DNA from: Nocardia elegans NBRC 108235
GTDB taxonomy: Bacteria; Actinomycetota; Actinomycetes; Mycobacteriales; Mycobacteriaceae
Length of the DNA: 64,000 nt
Direction of reading: 5' to 3'
NCBI RefSeq assembly: GCF_001612845.1
Contig: NZ_BDBF01000033.1
Coordinates: 1-64,000, forward strand
This document shows positions 51,977 through 64,000 of this stretch, one piece after another (positions within the stretch are counted from its first letter, which is position 1; each line of letters begins with the position of its first letter). The translations under genes and the position numbers were made by a program. The notes beneath the pieces are model-generated. The model saw nothing but the letters and a program-made list of their open reading frames with translations. It ran no database searches and was not told the DNA's origin.

Positions 51977-52726
51977 ATGAACTCCGCACCGACCGCCGCC
52001 GATGTCGCGCGTGCCATGGACGAGCTGGGTGATCCCGGCCGCGCCCTCGAGTTGCGGCGGTTCTTCAAAACCGGGCCCGGGGACTACGGCGAGGGCGACG
52101 TCTTCCTCGGAGTCCCCGTGCCGCAGACCCGCAAGGTCGCGAAACAATTTTTCGCACTGCCCGTTTCGGAGATAGCTGAGCTTTTGCGGAGTCCGGTGCA
52201 CGAACATCGGCTCGCCGCCTTGGTGATCGCGAACAATGCCATGGCGAAGGCGGGGAAACCGCGCACGTACGACGTTGCCGCGCAACAGGAAATCGTCGAG
52301 ATGTATCTCGCGGCGGTGCGCGGCGGGCGCGTGAACAATTGGGATCTGGTCGACGTATCGGCCGAGAACATCCTCGGCCCGTGGTTACTGGAACGGCCGC
52401 GCGATCTGCTCGACGAACTGGCGCGGTCGGAATCGCTGTGGGAACGACGGGTCGCATTGCTGACGACCTTCGCATTCATCAAGGCCGGCGACGCCTCGAC
52501 CACGTTCGCACTGTGCGAACGGCTGCTCGACGATCGACGCGACCTGATTCAGAAGGCGGTCGGATGGATGTTGCGGGAAGTCGGCAAACGGGTGGACCGC
52601 GCCCTGCTCACCGAATTCCTGGACCGCCGTGCCCACGATATGGGCCGCACGGCACTGAGTTACGCCACCGAACATCTGGAACCCGAGACGCGCGCGGCCT
52701 ATCGGGCGCAACGGCAAGCGCCGTAA
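51977..52726 (+). CDS. DNA alkylation repair (AlkD-like HEAT-repeat) protein
   Basis: This 249-aa helical protein fits the DNA_alkylation (AlkD) family: HEHRLAALVIANNAMAK, VNNWDLVDVSAENILGPWLL with the characteristic W-D pair, and DLIQKAVGWMLREVGKR. AlkD glycosylases remove bulky alkylated bases without flipping them. The catalytic Asp was not confirmed beyond the motif. ATG 51977 has GGAG upstream. The frame is open to 51893. Confidence 0.88.
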   Translation: MNSAPTAADVARAMDELGDPGRALELRRFFKTGPGDYGEGDVFLGVPVPQTRKVAKQFFALPVSEIAELLRSPVHEHRLAALVIANNAMAKAGKPRTYDVAAQQEIVEMYLAAVRGGRVNNWDLVDVSAENILGPWLLERPRDLLDELARSESLWERRVALLTTFAFIKAGDASTTFALCERLLDDRRDLIQKAVGWMLREVGKRVDRALLTEFLDRRAHDMGRTALSYATEHLEPETRAAYRAQRQAP

Positions 52727-52837
52727 GCCGGCTCGCCCACCACCCGGCGCCGCCGCCGTGCCGATACCGCGGCCGTGCACCGCGGCGGATTCCCCTGCCG
52801 CGCAGGGCCTACCGGTCGGCTGCGGCAGCGGCGGTCC

Positions 52838-53899
52838 TCAGAACTGGATCTTCAGATGATCGGTGACCGGATGCGCCTGGCACCCGAGGATGTACCCGGC
52901 TTCGATGTCCTCCGGATCGAGAATCTCCGAATTGTCCATCTCCACTTTGCCTTCCAGCACGGTGCAGGCGCAGGATCCGCATTCGCCCTCCTGGCAGGAG
53001 TACGGCACGTCCAGGCCCTTGGCGAGCATGATGTCGACCAGGGTCTGACGCCGCGGCCACTGCATGGAATGGGTCTCGCCGTCGAGTTCGACCTCCACGG
53101 TGGCCGCGTCGGCGGCGTCCTCCTCGCTGACCTCGACCGGGGCGCCGGCGGCGAACGGATCGCCGGACAGCGAATTGAAGACCTCGGCGTGGGTGCGGTT
53201 GCGCGGCACCTCCAGCTGGGCCAGGGCGTCGTGCACCCGGTCCATGAACGCCTTCGGCCCGCACATGAAGGCGCGGAAACCGGTGTACGGGGTGCACAGC
53301 GCGGCCAGTCCGTCGGCGGTGGGCAGGCCCTGCAGCGTCTCCAGCCAGTGCACCACCACGAGCCGCTGCGGATTCTTGTCGGCGAGTTCGCGCAGTTCGT
53401 CGGCGAAGATGACCGATTCCGGATCGCGGTTGGCGTAGACCAGCACGATCCGGCCGGTGCCGCGGGCGAGCGCCGATTTCAGGATCGACATCACCGGGGT
53501 GACACCGCTGCCGGCGGCGAACAGCAGCAGATCCTCGTCCAGATCCTTCGGCGTGAAGACGCCGGAAGGCGGCAGCACCTCGATCTCGTCACCGGCTTGG
53601 ACGTTGTCGCACACCCAGTTCGACGCGTATCCGTCGACCGTGCGCTTCACGGTGACCTTCGGCTGCACATCGGTGTGCGGCGAGCTGGCCAGCGAATAGC
53701 AGCGCGCGACCGAACCGGTGCGCTCGCTCGGGATGCGCAGCGTCAGGAACTGGCCGGGCTGGTAGGCGAAGCGCTCGCGCAGTTCTTCGGGCACGTCGAA
53801 GACCAGCGAACAGGCGTCGGCCGTCTCGTTGACGACAGCGGCGACCCGCAGCACGGCCGATCGTGAGCTGTGCGGTACGACGGGATCGGCGGTGGTCAT
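52838..53899 (-). CDS. kshB: 3-ketosteroid 9-alpha-hydroxylase reductase subunit
   Basis: This 353-aa reductase has an FAD domain (RCYSLASSPH), an NAD domain (LFAAGSGVTPVMSILK) and a C-terminal plant-type [2Fe-2S] domain with Cys302, Cys307, Cys310 and Cys340 (CQEGECGSC ... LGCQ). It resembles KshB, the reductase that supplies the KshA oxygenase in cholesterol ring cleavage (Rv3571). A KstR-type operator 38 bp upstream supports that. It could also be a general phenol/phenylacetate-type reductase. ATG 53899 has GAGAGGA. Confidence 0.88.
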   Translation of the reverse strand: MTTADPVVPHSSRSAVLRVAAVVNETADACSLVFDVPEELRERFAYQPGQFLTLRIPSERTGSVARCYSLASSPHTDVQPKVTVKRTVDGYASNWVCDNVQAGDEIEVLPPSGVFTPKDLDEDLLLFAAGSGVTPVMSILKSALARGTGRIVLVYANRDPESVIFADELRELADKNPQRLVVVHWLETLQGLPTADGLAALCTPYTGFRAFMCGPKAFMDRVHDALAQLEVPRNRTHAEVFNSLSGDPFAAGAPVEVSEEDAADAATVEVELDGETHSMQWPRRQTLVDIMLAKGLDVPYSCQEGECGSCACTVLEGKVEMDNSEILDPEDIEAGYILGCQAHPVTDHLKIQF

Positions 53900-53936
53900 G
53901 GTGTCCTCTCGGGGCCGGGCACTGGAGCGGGCAAAC

Positions 53937-53950
53937 TAGAACGTGTTCTA
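53937..53950. promoter_or_regulatory. KstR-type operator upstream of kshB
   Basis: TAGAACGTGTTCTA is identical to the core of the site at 48167-48180. It fits the KstR consensus in every fixed position. It lies between the TetR gene stop (53953) and the kshB start (53899), so kshB has its own promoter and does not depend on the TetR transcript. Confidence 0.78.
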
Positions 53951-53952
53951 AT

Positions 53953-54576
53953 TTATGATACGTGGCCGTCCCGCTGCCGGACAAGCTGGGCCTCGAGCCC
54001 CGCGATCAGCACATCCATACCGAAGTCGTAGGAGTATTTGCCGCGCAGATCGCCCATGTGCTTGACGGCCCGCTCGACGGCTTCGGGAAGCGGCATGTCG
54101 ACCAGCGCGGATCGGTCCCGCGGATTGACCCGGGCGCGGCCGAACAGATACGTGTGAATGGTGGCATAGGCGGCGAGCACATTGCGATCGTCGAAGCCCG
54201 CATCGGACAGGATTTCCATCACAGCGGCGATCAGATCGAGCTGTTTGCCCAGCGTCTGTTCGATCAGCACATCGCCGAGGCCCGGATGTTTGCGCAGCTT
54301 CTCGTCGATCTGATCGATGAGTTCGCGCAGGCGCTGCTGCCAGGTGCCGAATTCCGGCGGTGGGGTCCGCACGCCGGTCAGGGCCGCGCTGGCCACCAGA
54401 TCCAGCAGTTCGCGCTTGTCGGCGACGTAGTAGTAGGGCGCCATCGGCGAGACGCCTAGTTCGCGGGAGAGCCGGCGCATCGACAGCTTCTCCACGCCGT
54501 CGGCGCGCACCACACGCAATGCGGCCTCGACTATCTCGGCTTCCGAGAGTGTGTTGCCGCCCCCGCTCGTCTGCAT
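53953..54576 (-). CDS. TetR-family regulator
   Basis: This 207-aa protein has the HTH SEAEIVEAALRVVRADGVEKLSMRRLSRELGVSPMAPYYYVADKRELL and a helical C-domain of the TetR_C_1 type. ATG 54576 has GGGAG at good distance; ATG 54591 is an alternative with a too-close ribosome site. It does not resemble KstR itself (different HTH). It lies upstream of kshB on the same strand. Two inverted CTCTAGAC boxes lie before its start. Confidence 0.88.
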   Translation of the reverse strand: MQTSGGGNTLSEAEIVEAALRVVRADGVEKLSMRRLSRELGVSPMAPYYYVADKRELLDLVASAALTGVRTPPPEFGTWQQRLRELIDQIDEKLRKHPGLGDVLIEQTLGKQLDLIAAVMEILSDAGFDDRNVLAAYATIHTYLFGRARVNPRDRSALVDMPLPEAVERAVKHMGDLRGKYSYDFGMDVLIAGLEAQLVRQRDGHVS

Positions 54577-54949
54577 CCGTCCGACTCCCATGCCACCTCT
54601 AGACCTGCGCAGCCCGCCCGACGGCCACCCGTCATCTGCTGTTCAATGTGCTTGCCTTCCGCAGTCTAGAGTGCGCGTTCGTGGTCGCGGCCCGGTACGT
54701 GGAGGAGATCGGCGCACGCGGCGACGCCGCATCTCATGCGGTAGTAGCCGGAGATGAACTATCGCGTCCCACGCGGAATCTCGTTGATCATGAAGTGAAT
54801 GTTGCCGTGCGATAGCCAGATAGCGTCGATGGTCATTGACACACACGCAACGCCGGAGCCGGTGGGTTGCCGCCGGATTCGTATCGAATTCGGTCCGTTT
54901 TTTTCGACACGGGATGCCCGGAGGGCGGTTAGCGCATAGCATTCTTGGA
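54577..54949. promoter_or_regulatory. Divergent gap with inverted CTCTAGAC boxes
   Basis: 373 bp between the TetR gene and the glycosyltransferase gene. CTCTAGAC at 54597-54604 and GTCTAGAG at 54664-54671 are exact inverted copies about 60 bp apart, each continued by an imperfect CTGCG/CGCA match, and may be binding sites of the TetR protein. The rest has no gene; an in-frame ATG at 54836 upstream of the glycosyltransferase start gives an unconserved extension. Confidence 0.45.
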
Positions 54950-56347
54950 ATGCGCCATGATCGACTGCCCAACGGGTTCGGGGTGCGAATCGATCCTCGG
55001 GTGCGCACCTATTCCGGTGGACGGCTCTTGGTCGGTGGCTCGCCGACGAGGTTGCTGAAACTTGCTCCGGAAGCGGCCGCCCTGATCGGTGACGGGTATC
55101 TCGAAGTGACGGATCCCCAGTCCGCGGTGGTTGCCAGACGGCTGCTCGACTCCGGGGTGGCCAACCCGCGTCCGCGCCTGCTTCCTTCCCCCGAGGAGGT
55201 CACGGTCGTGGTGCCGCATTGCAACGACGCCGCCGGATTGCAGCGGCTGCTCTCGACCTTGCGCGGGCACAGCGTGGTGGTCGTGGACGACGGTTCGGAC
55301 CGGCCGGTTCGGATTCCGCGCACCGGTGGGCGTTGCCGCGTCACCGTGCTCCGCCACGATGTACGCCAGGGCGTGGTCGCCGCGCGCAATGCCGGACTGC
55401 GGGCGGCGACAACGGAATTCGTCGCATTCCTGGATTCCGATGTGGTGCCCCGCGCGGGCTGGCTGGAGGTCATGCTCGGCCATTTCAGCGATCCCGAGGT
55501 CGCTTTGGTCGCGCCCCGCATCGTGGCGCGCGAGCCGGATGCCAGTGTGCTGGGCCGCTACGAGAGCGCGCGGTCGTCCCTGGATTTCGGCCGCCGGGAA
55601 ACCGCGGTCAGTTCGCGCGGCTCGGTGTCGTACGCGCCGGGCGCGGCCCTGCTGGTGCGGCGGCACGCCCTGCTGGCCGAGGGCGGATTCGACGAGCAGA
55701 TGCGCTCGGCCGCCGATATAGATCTGTGCTGGCGACTCGAGCGCGCCGGCTGGCGGTTGCGCTACGAGCCCGCCGCGCACGTCGCCTGCGATCAACCGGC
55801 CTCGTTCGGAAAGTGGTTCGGGCGCAAGGTTTCTCACGGCGCCGCCGCGGCGCCGCTGGCCAGGCGCCACGCCGGGATGGTCGCCCCGCTGTCGGTGCCG
55901 TTCTGGACCGTCGCCGCGACCGCGCTGCTTGCCACCGCCTCGCGGGCCGGAATCCTGGGCGGACTCGCCACGCTGCTCGCCGCGCTGATCCGGCTGCGGC
56001 GGGTGTTCGCCGAACTCGACAATCCGACGCGGGTGGCGGCCATCCATCTGGCCCGCGGATTCTCCGCCGGGGTGTGGCGGATCGTCTCGGCGCTGTGCCG
56101 GCACTACTGGCCGGTGACCGTGCTGGCGATGATCGCCTCCCGGCGCATCCGCCGGCTCGCGGTCGCGCTGGCGATCGCCGACGGACTGGCCGACTGGTTC
56201 ACCCACCGCGATGCCGGCGGCCTGGATCCGGTGCGGTATCTGATGTGCAAGCGGCTCGACGACCTCGCCTACGGGACCGGCCTCTGGTCGGGTGCGCTGC
56301 GTGCTCGCAACGTGGCCGCGCTGCGCCCGGCCGTTCCGCGGCATTGA
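54950..56347 (+). CDS. mftF: Mycofactocin-type glycosyltransferase (MftF-like)
   Basis: This 465-aa GT2-family protein opens RLPNGFGVRIDPRVRTYSGGRLLVGGSPTRLLKLAPEA, the typical MftF N-terminus. A GT2 domain follows: VTVVVPHCNDAAGL, VVVVDDGSD, FLDSDVVP (the DxD-type site) and GGFDEQMRSAADIDLCWRLERAGW. Hydrophobic C-terminal segments suggest membrane association. MftF adds glucose units to mycofactocin. No mftA-E gene is in this window. ATG 54950 is the first start that matches the family. Confidence 0.85.
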   Translation: MRHDRLPNGFGVRIDPRVRTYSGGRLLVGGSPTRLLKLAPEAAALIGDGYLEVTDPQSAVVARRLLDSGVANPRPRLLPSPEEVTVVVPHCNDAAGLQRLLSTLRGHSVVVVDDGSDRPVRIPRTGGRCRVTVLRHDVRQGVVAARNAGLRAATTEFVAFLDSDVVPRAGWLEVMLGHFSDPEVALVAPRIVAREPDASVLGRYESARSSLDFGRRETAVSSRGSVSYAPGAALLVRRHALLAEGGFDEQMRSAADIDLCWRLERAGWRLRYEPAAHVACDQPASFGKWFGRKVSHGAAAAPLARRHAGMVAPLSVPFWTVAATALLATASRAGILGGLATLLAALIRLRRVFAELDNPTRVAAIHLARGFSAGVWRIVSALCRHYWPVTVLAMIASRRIRRLAVALAIADGLADWFTHRDAGGLDPVRYLMCKRLDDLAYGTGLWSGALRARNVAALRPAVPRH

Positions 56348-56494
56348 TGGCCGGGGTCACAGTTGGCCCCGATATGCCGTCTACCTCACATTTCGCCGCG
56401 ATCCGATACTGGTGTGACCTGTCGGACAAACCGTATGCTTCGCCCATGCCCTTCCTGACCCGCCGGTACAGTGTGGGACGGGAAAGAAAGGCAA

Positions 56495-57868
56495 ATGGTC
56501 AGCAATCTCACAGGCGATAACCGTCCCGAGGGCAGGGTCGAGCCCGGGACACAGCTCGGTGCGCTGGAAGCCTATGCCGCTCAGGCCCACGGTTACCTCA
56601 GCGTCGGGGGTGATCAGCTCAATCAGCTGCCCGGATTGCTGCGTCCGCTGGTTCTGGAGTCTTGGCTGCGCAGTCTGCGCGGCGGGGTCGACCCCATGGA
56701 CGTACTCGACGGCCGCGGTCTGCGAGGTGCCGATCTGCAGCGCTACCGCGACAACCATCCGATTGCCGCGGTGATGCCACTGGTCGACAAGTTGCTGCTG
56801 CAGGACGCCACCGGCATCGGCCTGATCGTGGTCGTCGCTGACCAGTTCGGCCGGGTGCTGTCGGTGCACGGCAATCCCGACCGGGTCGAGGCCGCCGCCG
56901 AGGTCGGCCTGCGCGAGGGCGACGATCTGTCCGAACGCCGCATCGGCACGAACGCGGTCGGACTGGTGGTCCGCACCGGGCGCGCCACCTGGATCCACGG
57001 GCCCGAACACTTTCTGCACCGGATGCATCAGCTCACCGGGGCGGCCGCGCCCGTCCACGATCCGGACGGCCGGTTGGTCGGCGTGCTGATGATCGCCGGC
57101 GGCGTGCGCGTCGCGCGCCCGGAGATTCTGGCATTGGTGAAGGCGGCCGCGACCGCGGCGGAAATGGATCTGGTGCTCGCGGCCGTGCGCACCGAACAAC
57201 GAGGCGCGGATCGCCGTGCGCCCGTGGGTCATTCGACGCCGCCGCGGACCGCCGGCCGACTGGCGCTGGAGGTGCTGGGGCTGGGCCAGCCGCAGTTGTC
57301 GGTCGACGGCGAGCGCATCGCGTTGTCGCAGCGGCATGCCGAGATCCTGCTGCTGCTGGCCGAACATGCCGAAGGTCTGTCCGCCGATCATCTGGCGTTG
57401 CTGCTCGACGACACCGACCTCGACAACGCCACCATCCGCGCCGCCATGTCGCGGCTGCGCTCGGTGGTCGGCCCGGACGTCTTCGGCTCGCGGCCGTATC
57501 GGTTGCGGGTGCCGGTGTCCACGGATGTGGAGGCGCTGCGCGCGGCACTGGACTCCGGTGATGTCCACAGTGCGGTCCGCCATTACACCGGACCGGTGCT
57601 GCCCCGTTCGACCGCTCCCGGAGTTATAGACATTCGCGATGAATTGCGGGTGCGGCTACGGACCGCAGTGTTACGTTCCGGTGACGCGGCCGTGCTGAGC
57701 CGTTGGACCTCGGGAGCCGAGGGGCGTGACGATGCCGCCGCATGGGTGGCCTATCGAGCCACCGCCGACCGCGATTCCGCCCTGTATGCCCAGATCGAGG
57801 CCAAAATTCGGGTACTCGACCGGCGGATGGGCGCCGATGCAACGCAGATGCAACGTTTCGGCTCGTAG
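56495..57868 (+). CDS. GAF-domain transcriptional regulator
   Basis: This 457-aa regulator has a GAF-like domain (LVLESWLRSLRGGVDP, then TGIGLIVVVADQFGRVL, LREGDDLSERRIGTNAVGL and GAAAPVHDPDGRLVGVLMIAGG). The C-terminus looks like a winged-helix output domain (LSQRHAEILLLLAEHAEGLSADHLALLL ... RAAMSRLRSVVGPDVF). There is no sigma-54 ATPase domain, so it differs from AcoR. ATG 56495 has AAAGG. Relatives respond to small molecules and control aldehyde or alcohol oxidation genes. It stands 147 bp after the glycosyltransferase. Confidence 0.85.
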   Translation: MVSNLTGDNRPEGRVEPGTQLGALEAYAAQAHGYLSVGGDQLNQLPGLLRPLVLESWLRSLRGGVDPMDVLDGRGLRGADLQRYRDNHPIAAVMPLVDKLLLQDATGIGLIVVVADQFGRVLSVHGNPDRVEAAAEVGLREGDDLSERRIGTNAVGLVVRTGRATWIHGPEHFLHRMHQLTGAAAPVHDPDGRLVGVLMIAGGVRVARPEILALVKAAATAAEMDLVLAAVRTEQRGADRRAPVGHSTPPRTAGRLALEVLGLGQPQLSVDGERIALSQRHAEILLLLAEHAEGLSADHLALLLDDTDLDNATIRAAMSRLRSVVGPDVFGSRPYRLRVPVSTDVEALRAALDSGDVHSAVRHYTGPVLPRSTAPGVIDIRDELRVRLRTAVLRSGDAAVLSRWTSGAEGRDDAAAWVAYRATADRDSALYAQIEAKIRVLDRRMGADATQMQRFGS

Positions 57869-58022
57869 GCTCCGCGTCTGAAAGTGTCCTGACTCACACA
57901 AACAGGTCACAGTGTGGTTTCGGGCACATCTCTGCCCCGAGATCGACCGAATTGGACGCTAGTCCGAGTTTTTTTGAAGGAACTGATTCCTTTTTATTAG
58001 TCTTCGGCCTAGTGTTCGCTGC

Positions 58023-58151
58023 ATGAACGGTGGCGCGAGTCGCCACCGGCCGATGCAGGAGATGAGGCCGCGGGAGCTCGGGGCCGCGATGTTGGAGGAA
58101 GTCGAGTTCGAGGATGAGTTGGTGACCGCACCGGTTCACCGAAATTACTGA
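58023..58151 (+). CDS. Possible leaderless small ORF, 42 aa
   Basis: This ORF (ATG 58023, TGA 58149-58151) encodes a peptide with an acidic middle (MLEEVEFEDELVT) and the end HRNY. There is no ribosome site, but TAGTGT at 58010-58015 is placed as a -10 so that transcription would begin at or next to the ATG, as in leaderless actinobacterial mRNAs. Third-codon GC is high, as in real genes here. It could be a leader peptide or a RiPP-like precursor; no maturation enzyme is nearby. A chance ORF is quite possible. Confidence 0.4.
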   Translation: MNGGASRHRPMQEMRPRELGAAMLEEVEFEDELVTAPVHRNY

Positions 58152-58174
58152 GACACAAACCATTTCGCTCTTTC

Positions 58175-58199
58175 ACACCTTCGCGATCGCGTGAGGTGT
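58175..58199. promoter_or_regulatory. Imperfect dyad before the NRPS
   Basis: ACACCT at 58175-58180 and AGGTGT at 58194-58199 flank the palindrome CGCGATCGCG at 58182-58191. The dyad may be an operator for the NRPS gene (starts 58320) or the hairpin that ends the small ORF transcript. The flanks are offset by one base. Confidence 0.4.
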
Positions 58200-58319
58200 A
58201 TTCGCCGAACCATCCGTGGCAAAGCCAGGGTCCGCGTCGTCGCGCGGTGCCCGGGGCTTATTTCGTGCTGCCCGAAAATCGTTCGGTCGCTGGGTATTTC
58301 GTCAAACGAGGAGGCTCTG

Positions 58320-64000
<5,681 letters not shown>

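Larger units (their letters stand above)
57869..58319. promoter_or_regulatory. Upstream region of the NRPS gene
   Basis: 451 bp of partly AT-rich sequence. It holds the possible leaderless 42-codon ORF (58023-58151) and an imperfect dyad at 58175-58199 (ACACCT ... AGGTGT with a CGCGATCGCG core). No iron box of the IdeR type was recognised. A promoter for the NRPS must lie here. Confidence 0.5.

Overview
The window is high-GC DNA from an actinobacterium of the order Mycobacteriales, most likely Nocardia or a close relative. The evidence is the chromosomal order rpoB-rpoC ... rpsL-rpsG-fusA-tuf, an RpoC whose catalytic and zinc residues keep mycobacterial numbering, GTG/TTG starts, DUF3558 lipoproteins, type VII secretion-like proteins, steroid-catabolism (KstR-type) operators and a mycofactocin-type glycosyltransferase. 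Most of it is chromosomal housekeeping DNA with many small regulator-plus-enzyme islands. I see no IS element, phage, CRISPR array or rRNA/tRNA gene.

Layout. (1) 1-4.25 kb: the 3' end of rpoB and all of rpoC, closed by a strong terminator. (2) 4.3-38.5 kb: about 34 genes separate rpoC from rpsL. They include TetR/dienelactone hydrolase and SDR; AraC/VOC/short UvrA-like ATPase; a Ser/Thr kinase; a diguanylate cyclase followed by a phosphodiesterase-family enzyme; a MerR-sliding-clamp fusion with a repeat protein; cupin plus an editing-domain-like protein next to AraC; aldo/keto reductase next to an XRE regulator; pirin, GNAT and AhpD-like proteins; a MerR gene with a textbook 19-bp-spacer promoter; SixA; FprB; an acyl-ACP thioesterase; an EspC-like/transglycosylase pair; quinone reductase; AsnC next to HPPD; a two-component system; and two DUF3558 lipoproteins. 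(3) 38.99-43.5 kb: rpsL-rpsG-fusA-tuf. (4) 43.5-57.9 kb: a long disordered protein, a cupin beside an MFS remnant with a TetR operator, an SPW/TetR operon, a ferredoxin reductase and kshB that share the same KstR-type operator, a MurI-like racemase, an AlkD-like protein, a lone mftF-like glycosyltransferase and a GAF regulator. (5) 57.9-64 kb: a regulatory gap with a possible 42-codon leaderless ORF, then the first 1,893 codons of an NRPS (C-A-T-C-A...), cut by the window end.

The most interesting points are: the two identical KstR-type palindromes; the mftF-like gene at the place that carries the whole mycofactocin cluster in Mycobacterium tuberculosis, but here without mftA-E nearby; the MerR/beta-clamp fusion; the MFS remnant with an intact operator; a 45-aa and a 42-aa small ORF; and the EntF-like NRPS whose first A domain reads as serine-specific.

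All family assignments come from reading motifs by eye. No database search was run.
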